Of a stretch of 10,010 bases of DNA, positions 1 to 7,276 are shown in pieces. Every line of letters begins with the position of its first letter. The stretch's first letter is position 1. Below the pieces are notes generated by a model that was not told where the DNA came from, searched no databases, and was given only the letters and a program-made list of their open reading frames with translations. A program made the position numbers and the translations under genes. Origin of the DNA: Nitriliruptoraceae bacterium (lineage in GTDB: Bacteria > Actinomycetota > Nitriliruptoria > Nitriliruptorales > Nitriliruptoraceae); assembly GCA_003554005.1 (NCBI GenBank), contig PWEU01000063.1, forward strand, positions 1 to 10,010. The letters are read 5' to 3'.

Positions 1-420
1 CGCGCTGGCCGGGTCGACCTCGACCACCTCGGCGTCGTCCTCCTCGGGGGCGTCGGGGTCGGGGAGCGGCACCCGCACGACCGCGAGCTCGTAGGTCCCG
101 TCCTCCAGCTCGCCCGGGCTCCAGCTCAGCCGGGTGTCGCCGTCACGTTCGGCGGCCTCGGTCACGTCGTCGGCGTCGAGCAGCAGCCGGATGTCGTCGA
201 GGTGGAGGGCGGCGTCGTCGTCGGCGTCGGCGGCCAGGGCGGCCTCGACCTCGACGCGGACGGCGGTCAGCGCCTCTGCGTTGTAGAGCGCGCCGTTCTC
301 CGGCCCGGAGATGGTCAGCTCGCGTGCGGCGAAGGGATCGTTGCCCGAGCAGGCGGACAGCAGCAGCGCGGCGGAGACCACCAGGGCAGCGGGCAGGAGG
401 GTGCGGGTGCGGTGGTTCAC
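1..420 (-). CDS. lipoprotein of unknown function, 5' part only
   Basis: Reading the minus strand from a GTG at 420 gives 140 open codons that run off the left edge, so the C-terminus is missing. A GGAAG Shine-Dalgarno (426-430) sits 5 nt before the start. The N-terminus is a classic lipoprotein signal: basic MNHRTR, a hydrophobic core, then the lipobox LSAC with the lipidated Cys at residue 24. After the Cys comes an export-type region with a strand-like pattern (LTISGPENGALYN, then LLLDADDVTEAA and GELEDGTYELAVVRV), which resembles bacterial Ig-like domains. An acidic stretch (PDAPEEDDAEVVEVD) follows near the window edge. Such Ig-like lipoproteins often carry a cell-wall enzyme domain further on, but none is visible here and I cannot name the family. 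It is divergent from the deacetylase at 543, with a 122-bp GC-rich spacer. Export and lipidation are well supported; function is unknown. Confidence 0.8.
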   Translation of the reverse strand, partial: MNHRTRTLLPAALVVSAALLLSACSGNDPFAARELTISGPENGALYNAEALTAVRVEVEAALAADADDDAALHLDDIRLLLDADDVTEAAERDGDTRLSWSPGELEDGTYELAVVRVPLPDPDAPEEDDAEVVEVDPASA

Positions 421-542
421 GGTGACTTCCCCCCGGGGGCCGGCCGGCAACCGGCGTAGGTCAGGGCGCAGGCGGGATGCGCGCGGCGGGAAAGGTACCG
501 TGCCGGGTCCATCGAACGGACCTGTCCGGGGGGTCGGAACTC

Positions 543-1730
543 GTGCGAACACCACCTCTGCGTCGTCAACCGACGCTCGGCACCACCAACGCAAGCACCT
601 CGTCGAGCGGGGGCCGCACGGTGGTGCTGGCCGCGCTCGTCGCGCTCGCCCTGCTGTTGGTCGCCTGCGGTGCTGGTGACGAGGTGGCACCCGACGAGGA
701 CGCCGGGGAGCCGACCGAGGAGGTCGACGACCCCGATCTCCGGGACGACCCTGCCGACGACGGCACCGCCGAGGACGAAGTCGACGGCACCGAGGAGGAC
801 GACGCCGAGGGCGTCGACGAGGAGGCGGCCGCACCGCCGGTCGATCCGGCCGAGGTCGGCGCCAACGAGCTCGGGGTCGTACCGGTCGTGATGTACCACC
901 AGCTGCGTGAGGACGGTGGCAGCATCTACGACATGACCGAGGAGGAGTACCGGCAGGAACTGGAGTGGATGTTCGACAACGGCTACCGGCCGATCACCAC
1001 CTCCCAGCTCGCTCGTGGCGACATCGACGTCCCGGCGGGCACCAAGCCCGTGGTGCTCACCTACGACGACTCCACGACCACCCAGGCCCAGCTGACCGAC
1101 GACGGCGAGCTCGACCCCACCACCTCGCTGGGCATCCTGGTCGAGATCGCCGCGCGCTACGACGAAGTGGAGCCGCGGGCATCGGTCTACGTCATCTCCG
1201 GGTCGCTGTTCGGGGGGACCGCCGCGGGTGAGCAGGTCCTCGAGGTGCTGCACGGCCACGGCATGGAGATCGGTAACCACACCCACACCCACCCCAACCT
1301 GCGGGGGCTCGCTCCGGCGGAGGTCCGTGACGAGCTCGCCACCAACGTGGCCGTGGTGACCGAACTGGTCCCCGACACCGAGGTGGTGACGTTGTCGCTA
1401 CCGCTCGGGGTATGGCCCGAGGACCGCTCCCTTGCCGTCAGCGGGTCGTCGGACGCGGGCAGTTACGACCACGAGGGCATCCTGCTGGTCGGAGCGAACC
1501 CGGCGCCCTCACCCTTCCACGCGGAGTTCGACCCCCTGGCCATCCCCAGGATCCGATCGAACGTCGACCCGGAAGCGGAGCTCGAGTCGACCTGGTGGTT
1601 CGAGGTGATCGAGTCCGGCGGCAGCAACGCGCCCTACGTCTCCGACGGCAACCCCGACACGATCTCCTTCCCCGCGGAGCTGGCCGAGCGGCTCGACCCC
1701 GCTCACGCCGACCGCGCCAACCCCTACTGA
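543..1730 (+). CDS. polysaccharide deacetylase (NodB/CE4-like) lipoprotein
   Basis: Probably a membrane-anchored extracellular deacetylase acting on cell-wall or other N- or O-acetylated polysaccharide. Starting at the GTG at 543 the product is 395 residues. The reading frame is open to an ATG at 477, but that would give a 63-residue leader before the lipobox, and a G-run (528-533) precedes 543 by 9 nt. The lipobox LVAC places the lipidated Cys at residue 42 after a hydrophobic run. Residues 43 to about 108 form a low-complexity Asp/Glu-rich linker. The catalytic domain starts at about 112 (VVPVVMYHQL). CE4 motif 1 reads TYDD (173-176; usually TFDD), holding the likely catalytic and metal-binding Asp. 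Motif 2 is HTHTHP (246-251), matching the H(S/T)xxH metal site. The usual RxPY motif 3 is replaced by LSLPLGVWP (284-292), as in a divergent CE4 subgroup. The next gene starts 53 bp downstream on the same strand. Family is secure; substrate and exact start are not. Confidence 0.85.
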   Translation: MRTPPLRRQPTLGTTNASTSSSGGRTVVLAALVALALLLVACGAGDEVAPDEDAGEPTEEVDDPDLRDDPADDGTAEDEVDGTEEDDAEGVDEEAAAPPVDPAEVGANELGVVPVVMYHQLREDGGSIYDMTEEEYRQELEWMFDNGYRPITTSQLARGDIDVPAGTKPVVLTYDDSTTTQAQLTDDGELDPTTSLGILVEIAARYDEVEPRASVYVISGSLFGGTAAGEQVLEVLHGHGMEIGNHTHTHPNLRGLAPAEVRDELATNVAVVTELVPDTEVVTLSLPLGVWPEDRSLAVSGSSDAGSYDHEGILLVGANPAPSPFHAEFDPLAIPRIRSNVDPEAELESTWWFEVIESGGSNAPYVSDGNPDTISFPAELAERLDPAHADRANPY

Positions 1731-1783
1731 TCCCACCGTCGCCAGCCTCCCTCTGTGGACCCAGCCGACCCGGAGCCCGACCC

Positions 1784-3166
1784 GTGCACAGTGACACCGA
1801 CCGCCTCCTGCCGGCGAGCGCTGTCACCTCGTTGGCCGACCACCTCGACGCCGGCGGCGGAATCGGGCTGGCCCGGGCCCAGGAGCTCGGTCCGCCGGGG
1901 GTGGGCGAGGTCCTCGATGCCGCGGGGCTGCGGGGCCGGGGCGGTGCCGGGTTCCCGACGGCGAGGAAGTGGCGCGGGGTCGCGGAGACGGCGCGGACCG
2001 GGGGCGGCGAGGTCACCCTGGTGGTCAACGCCGCGGAGGGTGAGCCCGGCACCTACAAGGACCGCACCCTGATCACCGAGCAGCCCTACGCGCTGCTGGA
2101 GGGCATCTGCATCGCGCTGGCGACGACCGGCGCCACGACTGCCCACATCGGGATCAAGGAGAAGTTCGTGGCTCCCGTCCAGCGGCTCACCGAGGCCCTG
2201 GCCGAGATCCGCGAGGCCGGCTGGCCCCACGCCGACCGCATCGAACTCGTCACCGGGCCCGACGCCTACCTGTTCGGCGAGGAGTCGGCGATGCTGGAGG
2301 TGATCGAGGGCAACCTGCCGCTGCCACGGCTCGTCAAGCCCTTCGAGGCGGGCCTGCAGGCCACGACCGCCACCGCGAACCCGACGGTGGTGAACAACGT
2401 GGAGACCCTCAGCCACGTGCCCGCGATCCTCGCCCGCGGCGCCGACTGGTTCCGGGAGGCCGGGACCGAGGCGTCTCCCGGGACCATGGTGTTCACCGTG
2501 GTCGGTGACGTGGCGAGCCCGGGCGTCTACGAACTGGCGCTGGGCACGCCGCTGCGCACCCTGCTCGAGGACATCGCCGGGGCGACGGAGATCAAGGCGG
2601 TCTACAGCGGGGTGTCCAACGCGGTGATCACCGAGGAGCTTCTCGACACGCCCTTGTGCTTCGACGCGATGCAGCAGGCCGGCAGCGGGCTCGGCTCGGG
2701 TGGCTTCATCGTCTACGACACCTCACGGTCGATCGTGGACGTGATGAGCGTGCTGCTGAACTTCCTGGCGGTGGAGTCCTGCGGGCAGTGCAACGCCTGC
2801 AAGCTCGGCAACAGCGCGATGGCGGAGCTGCTCGCCAAGGTCCAGCGCGGCGAGGCGCACCAGGCCGATCTGGAGTCCCTGCTGCGGTGGTCCCAGACGG
2901 TCCCCGACTCCAACCGGTGCTACCTGCCCGTCGGCTCGCAGCTGCTGGTCGGCTCCACGGTCCAGGCCTTCGTGGACGAGCTGGTCGACACCGTCGACGC
3001 CGGGGTCCCGACGCCGGCCGACCTGCCGACCCCGCTGATCGAGCACATCGACGAGGACAGTGGCGAGGTGACCTACCACGAGCGTTACCACCTCAAGCAG
3101 CTCGACTGGTCCTACGCCGACGAGGACCCCGGGAGGCTGCGGCTGGAGGGGCTCCGGGACGGGTGA
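1784..3166 (+). CDS. stand-alone NuoF-like NADH dehydrogenase (FMN, 4Fe-4S) protein
   Basis: A 460-residue relative of NuoF, the NADH-oxidising subunit of complex I and of soluble hydrogenases and formate dehydrogenases. Family knowledge predicts electron transfer from NADH through FMN to a 4Fe-4S cluster. Visible motifs, in order: the glycine-rich GRGGAGFPTARKW (51-63), NAAEGEPGTYKDR (82-94, normally NADEGEPGT), YLFGEESAMLEVIEG (162-176), PTVVNNVETL (200-209), an SLBB-like stretch around 235-290, and the C-terminal cluster motif CGQCNAC with a distal Cys (Cys333, 336, 339 and 379). All four cluster cysteines are present. There is no NuoE-like thioredoxin-fold or ferredoxin extension. A tail of about 60 residues follows the cluster domain. 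The GTG start is preceded by GGAG (1772-1775) at 8 nt; the frame stays open far upstream, but that part overlaps the deacetylase and looks non-native. No nuoE or nuoG flanks it. It converges on a ferric-reductase gene, a possible redox partner. It is not a normal complex I subunit by context. Confidence 0.87.
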   Translation: MHSDTDRLLPASAVTSLADHLDAGGGIGLARAQELGPPGVGEVLDAAGLRGRGGAGFPTARKWRGVAETARTGGGEVTLVVNAAEGEPGTYKDRTLITEQPYALLEGICIALATTGATTAHIGIKEKFVAPVQRLTEALAEIREAGWPHADRIELVTGPDAYLFGEESAMLEVIEGNLPLPRLVKPFEAGLQATTATANPTVVNNVETLSHVPAILARGADWFREAGTEASPGTMVFTVVGDVASPGVYELALGTPLRTLLEDIAGATEIKAVYSGVSNAVITEELLDTPLCFDAMQQAGSGLGSGGFIVYDTSRSIVDVMSVLLNFLAVESCGQCNACKLGNSAMAELLAKVQRGEAHQADLESLLRWSQTVPDSNRCYLPVGSQLLVGSTVQAFVDELVDTVDAGVPTPADLPTPLIEHIDEDSGEVTYHERYHLKQLDWSYADEDPGRLRLEGLRDG

Positions 3167-3189
3167 GCCGCGAGGACAGCCGCCGGCGG

Positions 3190-3285
3190 TCACACCGCGT
3201 TGATCAGCAGGCTGAACCCGATCGCGGCGAGCAGGCTCACGCCAGCTGCGCCGAGCACGAACCAGGTCGAGATCCGGTGTCGCAT
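3190..3285 (-). CDS. 31-residue single-pass membrane microprotein
   Basis: A 31-codon reading frame begins 20 nt after the ferric-reductase stop on the same strand. Its ATG is preceded by a near-perfect Shine-Dalgarno, GGGAGG (3291-3296), at 5 nt, which is the main argument that it is translated. The peptide has a basic N-terminus (MRHR) followed by a single uninterrupted hydrophobic segment from about Trp8 to Ile28, rich in Ala, Gly and Leu, so an N-in transmembrane helix is expected. It has no Cys, and its only His is residue 3. By analogy with small helper subunits of membrane complexes (CydX, KdpF, CcoQ types), it may associate with the flavocytochrome encoded just upstream; that is inference from position only. 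Its stop lies 23 bp from the convergent NuoF-like stop. I recognise no named family. A longer in-frame version starting upstream would overlap the reductase end and lacks this ribosome site. Confidence 0.68.
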   Translation of the reverse strand: MRHRISTWFVLGAAGVSLLAAIGFSLLINAV

Positions 3286-3305
3286 GGTCGCCTCCCGTGG
3301 TCGAC

Positions 3306-4622
3306 TCAGGTCAGGTCGAAGCGCTCGAGGTTGATGTGGTCCTCGGGTACACCGCGTTCCAGCAGCGACGCCTCGACGGCCTCCATCATGGCATCGGGCC
3401 CGCACACGAAGTACTGGGTCCCACCGCGCCAGTTCGGCAGGTGCCGGTCGAGCACGTCGGGGCTGAGCCCCCCGGTCTCGCCTTCCCAGCCGTCGGGCGG
3501 GTCCTCGAGCACGTAGGTGACGGTGAGGTCGAGCCGCTCCGACAGCTCGTGGAGCTCGTCGTCCAGAGCGACGTCGGCCCAGGTCGGGGCGCCGAACAGC
3601 AGGACCATCGGGCGACGGTCGCCGCGGTCGGCCAGGGTGCGCAGCATGCTCATGATCGGGCTGATGCCGATCCCTCCCGCGATGAACACGAACCCGGCCG
3701 CCTCGTTGCGCTCGTAGCTGAACACCCCGAAGGGGCCGTCGAGGTAGGCGCGGGTCCCGGGCTCGAAGCGGTCGAGCGCGGTCGTGAAGTCACCCAACTC
3801 CTTGACGGTGAAGGACACCCGGTCGGGGTGCTCGGCGCTCGAGGAGAAGGAGAAGGGGTGCTCGCGGATCGCGAAGGGCGAGGTGCCGAGGGTGACCCAG
3901 GCGAACTGGCCCGGTTGGAAGCGGATGCCATCGTGCCCCTCGGCCCGCAGCGTGAGCTCCCAGGTGTCCTCGGCCGCCGGCTCGACCGCCTCCACGACCC
4001 ACGGTCTGCGCAGTTGGCGCAGCGGCTGGTAGATGCGGACCTTGGCGTACATCCCGACCAGGACCACCATCAGCACGACCCAAACGCCGAACCGGAAGGC
4101 GGTGTCGACGTAGTACCCCGAGAGCCGGACGTGCACCAGCGACAGGACGATGATCGCGATCCCGAGCAGGCCGTGGGTGAGCCGCCACCACTCGTAGGTC
4201 AGCTTGAACCGCTCGGTCCACATCGATGTGGCGATGATCACCACCACGAGCCCGAGGACGATGACGCCTGTGACCCCCGTCCAGGTCAGCAGCGACAGGT
4301 CGTAGATGGCCGAGCCCAGCGGCGTGATCGGGACCAGGATCAACGGGTGCGCGAGCAGGAACGCGAAGGCCACGAAGGAGATCTCCTTGTGGAACTTCAG
4401 CACCACGTCCAGGCCGTAGGGGGCGTCGACCGGCTGGAACCTCGCCGTGGTGGCGAACTGCAGGCCGAGCATCGACAACCCGATGAAGCCGAGCGCGATG
4501 GACAGCTCGTGCCAGAACCCCCGCGCCGGCGGTGGGTCGCCGACGAGCATCAGCAGCAGTGGCCCGACCCCCACCACGAGGTACACCACCAGCCAGAGCA
4601 CTCCGCGGACGGCGAACTGCAT
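3306..4622 (-). CDS. ferric reductase-like transmembrane flavocytochrome
   Basis: A 438-residue protein that would carry electrons from NAD(P)H through FAD and two b-type hemes across the membrane. About six hydrophobic helices lie near residues 5-27, 38-58, 79-99, 113-133, 148-168 and 176-192. Likely heme ligands are His78 and His92 and then His150 and His164. Each pair is separated by 13 residues, the spacing of Fre-type ferric reductases (NADPH oxidases use 13 and 12). The cytoplasmic half shows RFQPGQFAWV (234-243), the FAD motif REHPFSFSS (253-261), the nucleotide-binding FIAGGIGISPIMSML (313-327) and FVCGP (405-409). No 2Fe-2S domain follows. The ATG at 4622 has AAGGAGA (4630-4636) at 7 nt; the in-frame extension upstream overlaps the kinase gene and is discarded. 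It is 37 bp downstream of the kinase and 20 bp upstream of the microprotein. The electron acceptor (ferric iron, quinone, oxygen or an FMN protein) cannot be read from the sequence. Confidence 0.88.
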   Translation of the reverse strand: MQFAVRGVLWLVVYLVVGVGPLLLMLVGDPPPARGFWHELSIALGFIGLSMLGLQFATTARFQPVDAPYGLDVVLKFHKEISFVAFAFLLAHPLILVPITPLGSAIYDLSLLTWTGVTGVIVLGLVVVIIATSMWTERFKLTYEWWRLTHGLLGIAIIVLSLVHVRLSGYYVDTAFRFGVWVVLMVVLVGMYAKVRIYQPLRQLRRPWVVEAVEPAAEDTWELTLRAEGHDGIRFQPGQFAWVTLGTSPFAIREHPFSFSSSAEHPDRVSFTVKELGDFTTALDRFEPGTRAYLDGPFGVFSYERNEAAGFVFIAGGIGISPIMSMLRTLADRGDRRPMVLLFGAPTWADVALDDELHELSERLDLTVTYVLEDPPDGWEGETGGLSPDVLDRHLPNWRGGTQYFVCGPDAMMEAVEASLLERGVPEDHINLERFDLT

Positions 4623-4659
4623 GGGCGGGTCTCCTTCGGCTGGGGTTGGCGGTCCTGGT

Positions 4660-5592
4660 TCAGCCTTCCACCTCGTCGGCCCGTGGCGGGTCCGAGCCGG
4701 CGCGGGTGCAGGTGATCGCGGCGACCCGCCGCGCGTAGGTGAGCGCCGAGCGCAGGGCGTCGTCGTCGAGGGCGGCGAGCGCGGCACGGTCGCCGACACC
4801 CTCGCGGTCCAGCCACCCCAGCAGGCCCGAGGTGAAGGCGTCGCCGGCGCCGACGGTGTCGACCACCTCGATGCGTTCCCCGGGCACCGGAACCTCGCGT
4901 CCGTCGGCGGTGAGCGCCACTGCGCCGTCGGGGCCGCGGGTCACCACGACCAGGGCCGGTCCGGCCTCCGCCCAGCGCTCCGCCACGGCGTGCCACGCCC
5001 CGAGCTCGGGGTGGAGCTGCTGGAGGTCCTCGTCGCTGACCTTCACCAGGTCGAGGCCCGCCACCACCTCGTCGACCAGCCCGGTGTAGGCAGCGACCCC
5101 ACCCGCCTGCTCGAAGACCAGGGGGCGGATGTTGGGGTCCAGGCTCGTCAGTCGTGTCCCCGCCTCGCGTCGCAGCAGGGCTGCCAGCGCGCGGCCGGTG
5201 GGCTCGTGAGCGAACCCGATGGCGCCCAGAGACACGTGCAGCGCGGCCTCCTCGGGTAGGGCCGGCAGGTGGGCGTCGTCGATCGAGGCGGCCGCGGTGC
5301 CGTCGAGGTAGAAGCCGTAGGTCGCCCGGCCCTCGTCGTCGAGGTGGACGACGGCCAGCGTGGATGGCCCCTCGAACCTCGGCGCCAGCGACAGATCGAC
5401 GCCGTCGGCAGCCAGGCGTTCGGCCATCAGCTCCCCGAAGGCGTCCGTCGACAGCCCTCCGAGGTAGTGGGTGTCGCATCCGAGGCGGCCCAGGCCGACG
5501 GCCACGTTGTAGGGCGAGCCGCCGGCCATGGGCAACAGCAGACCGTCCCGGGGCGCCAGATCGATCAGCGCTTCGCCGGCGACGACGATCAT
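4660..5592 (-). CDS. PfkB-family sugar kinase, probably fructokinase
   Basis: A cytosolic ATP-dependent ribokinase-family kinase of 310 residues, normal for the family. The N-terminus MIVVAGEALIDL and the glycine-rich GGSPYNVAVGLGRLG (24-38) form the sugar-binding signature. LDPNIR (151-156) and KVSDEDL (184-190) are the mid-domain motifs. DTVGAGDAFTSGLLGWL (245-261) is the second PfkB signature, with catalytic base Asp251 and the anion hole in GAGD. The GFYLDGTA stretch (93-100) recalls bacterial fructokinases, so fructose to fructose-6-phosphate is the likely reaction; ketodeoxygluconate or another sugar is possible. Its ATG overlaps the glucosidase stop as ATGA (5589-5592). The Glu codons of the glucosidase tail (revcomp of 5601-5607, GAGGAGG) double as its Shine-Dalgarno at 8 nt, so the two are almost certainly translationally coupled. 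Together they would split and phosphorylate a fructose-containing alpha-glucoside. Confidence 0.9.
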   Translation of the reverse strand: MIVVAGEALIDLAPRDGLLLPMAGGSPYNVAVGLGRLGCDTHYLGGLSTDAFGELMAERLAADGVDLSLAPRFEGPSTLAVVHLDDEGRATYGFYLDGTAAASIDDAHLPALPEEAALHVSLGAIGFAHEPTGRALAALLRREAGTRLTSLDPNIRPLVFEQAGGVAAYTGLVDEVVAGLDLVKVSDEDLQQLHPELGAWHAVAERWAEAGPALVVVTRGPDGAVALTADGREVPVPGERIEVVDTVGAGDAFTSGLLGWLDREGVGDRAALAALDDDALRSALTYARRVAAITCTRAGSDPPRADEVEG

Positions 5593-7250
5593 GGCGTCCC
5601 CTCCTCCTCGGTCTCCTCGGTGTCCGGCTCCAGCTCGACGATAACGGCCGCGTCCTCCGGCAGGGTGAGCTCGCCGTCGATCAGCACCGTCCGGTCGTCC
5701 GTGGCGAAGGCCAGGCGGGCCTGCTCCGGCAGGACCAGCGTCGCGGGCCCGTCGCCGTCACCGACGTGGAGGGCGACCAGCACCTCCTCCCCACGCTCGA
5801 GCGCGATGACGGGACCGTCGTCCAGGACCCAGGCCGTGGACGTCCGTCCGTGGAGCGCAGGAAGCGCACGTCGAGCGTGCAGGAGCGCACGGGTGCGCTC
5901 GAGCGGCGAGGTCGGATCCGCGGTCTGTGCGGCGACGCTCTGGCTGGCATCGTGGTTCGCCCCGAAGGGCAGCCACGGCGTGCCCGTGGTGAAGCCGAAC
6001 CCCTCGCCCGGCTCCCACAGCATCGGGGTCCGCGCCGGGTCGCGTCCGGGGACGCCCTCCAGGCGCAGGGCGATCGGGTCCTCGGCGACGCCCGGTGGCA
6101 GGACGCCGTCATCCAGCCCGAGCTCGTCGCCCTGGTAGAGGAACGGCACGCCCGGGAGGCAGCTCAGCAGCGTCAGGTACGCCAGCGACCGGCGCGCGCC
6201 CAGCTCCCCGCCTCCGAACCTGGTGGCGGCATGCGGTGCGTCGTGGCTGGACAGCGGCCAGGCCAGACGGTCCTCGCAGGCCTCGATGAAGGGCCGGAGC
6301 TGGTCGCGGATATCCGCCGCGTCCCAGTCGGCCTCGATCGTGGCGAAGGCGAAGGCGGAGTGCAGCGCGTCGTCGGTCACGTAGCGCTGTAGCTTGGCCG
6401 CATCCAGCACGTACACCTCGCCGAGCAGCACCGCGCCGTGGGCATCGGCGATCCGCCGCCAGTCCCGGTAGATCTCGACCACCCCCGGCTGGTCGAGGTC
6501 GTGGACGTGGGCGAACCGTTCGAACACCGAGGTGGCAGCGGCGAGGCTGACGTTGGTGATGAGCGGGTTGTCCCGGAAGGCCGGATCCTCCACCAGCGAG
6601 TGCGCCACGTCGATGCGGACCCCGTCCACGCCCCGCTCGAACCAGGCGGTGAGGATGTCCTCGAACGCGACGCGCACCCGGGGCTCGGCCCAGTTCAGGT
6701 CGGGTTGCTCGGGCAGGAACAGGTGCATGTAGTACTGGCCCGTCTGCCCGTCGAAGGTCCAGGCGGGCCCGCCGAAGTGGCTGACCCAGTTGTTGGGCGG
6801 CCCACCGCCCGGGGCGGGATCGCGCCAGACGTAGAAGTCCCGGTGCTCGGCGTCGCGACCGGAACGGCTGTCGACGAACCAGGCGTGTTGGTCCGAGGTG
6901 TGGTTGGGCACCAGGTCCATGAGCACCTTCAGACCCAGGGCATGGGCATCCTCCAGCAGCCCGGAGAGGTCGTGCAGATCCCCGTAGGCCGGCTCCACGC
7001 CGAGGTAGTCCGCGACGTCGTAGCCGTGGTCACGCTGGGGAGAGGGCGTGATCGGGGTCAGCCAGACGACGTCGACGCCCAGGTCGGCGAGGTGGTCGAG
7101 GCGTGCGCGCAGCCCAGGGAGATCGCCGACGCCGTCGCCGTCGGCGTCGGCGAAGGAGCGCACGTACACCTCGTAGCCCACGGCGCTGAGCCACCAGTTG
7201 GGTCGGGGATCGTCGCTGGGAGCGTCAACTCGCCTGGCTCCGGGGGTCAT
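5589..7250 (-). CDS. GH13 alpha-glucosidase-like glycoside hydrolase
   Basis: A cytosolic GH13 enzyme of 553 residues with no signal peptide, probably hydrolysing short alpha-glucosides (oligo-1,6-glucosidase, alpha-glucosidase or sucrose-cleaving type). Using the ATG at 7250, the TIM-barrel starts with YEVYVRSFADADGDGVGDL (26-44). Conserved region I is DLVPNH (112-117). Region II GVRIDVAH holds nucleophile Asp214, and LLGEVY holds acid/base Glu278. Region IV reads SSHD (334-337), keeping the His-Asp pair but with Ser where Asn is usual. A beta-sandwich C-domain (about 470-540) and a Glu-rich tail follow. A GAGGAG (revcomp of 7255-7260) lies 4 nt before this ATG. A TTG at 7283 extends the frame by 11 codons but falls inside the operator, so it is rejected. 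The gene overlaps the kinase by 4 nt and is divergent from lacI, with the palindromic operator 26 bp upstream of its start codon. Exact substrate is uncertain. Confidence 0.9.
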   Translation of the reverse strand: MTPGARRVDAPSDDPRPNWWLSAVGYEVYVRSFADADGDGVGDLPGLRARLDHLADLGVDVVWLTPITPSPQRDHGYDVADYLGVEPAYGDLHDLSGLLEDAHALGLKVLMDLVPNHTSDQHAWFVDSRSGRDAEHRDFYVWRDPAPGGGPPNNWVSHFGGPAWTFDGQTGQYYMHLFLPEQPDLNWAEPRVRVAFEDILTAWFERGVDGVRIDVAHSLVEDPAFRDNPLITNVSLAAATSVFERFAHVHDLDQPGVVEIYRDWRRIADAHGAVLLGEVYVLDAAKLQRYVTDDALHSAFAFATIEADWDAADIRDQLRPFIEACEDRLAWPLSSHDAPHAATRFGGGELGARRSLAYLTLLSCLPGVPFLYQGDELGLDDGVLPPGVAEDPIALRLEGVPGRDPARTPMLWEPGEGFGFTTGTPWLPFGANHDASQSVAAQTADPTSPLERTRALLHARRALPALHGRTSTAWVLDDGPVIALERGEEVLVALHVGDGDGPATLVLPEQARLAFATDDRTVLIDGELTLPEDAAVIVELEPDTEETEEEGTP

Positions 7251-7276
7251 GCGGCTCCTCGCTCCAGCAACTCGGT

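Noticed and set aside
417..1292. Open minus-strand frame of 291 codons opposite the deacetylase
   Set aside because: It overlaps the convincing CE4 gene and the start of the divergent lipoprotein, shows repetitive low-complexity composition, and matches no family I can recognise; long shadow frames are expected at this GC content.
1412..1783. N-terminal extension of the NuoF-like protein
   Set aside because: The added 124 residues are Arg/Pro-rich, overlap the deacetylase coding region in another frame and have no NuoF homology; the GTG at 1784 has a GGAG at 8 nt.
3180..3189. CCGCCGGCGG palindrome between the convergent stops, considered as a bidirectional terminator
   Set aside because: It has no loop and no T-runs on either side, so it cannot be called a terminator.
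3297..4715. Open plus-strand frame of 472 codons opposite the ferric reductase
   Set aside because: Its composition (runs of His, Asp, Glu, Arg, Gln) is the antisense image of membrane-helix codons, and the minus strand holds clear heme, FAD and NAD(P) motifs.
5154..6392. Open plus-strand frame of 412 codons over the kinase-glucosidase junction
   Set aside because: Arg- and Pro-rich shadow of two well-supported minus-strand genes.
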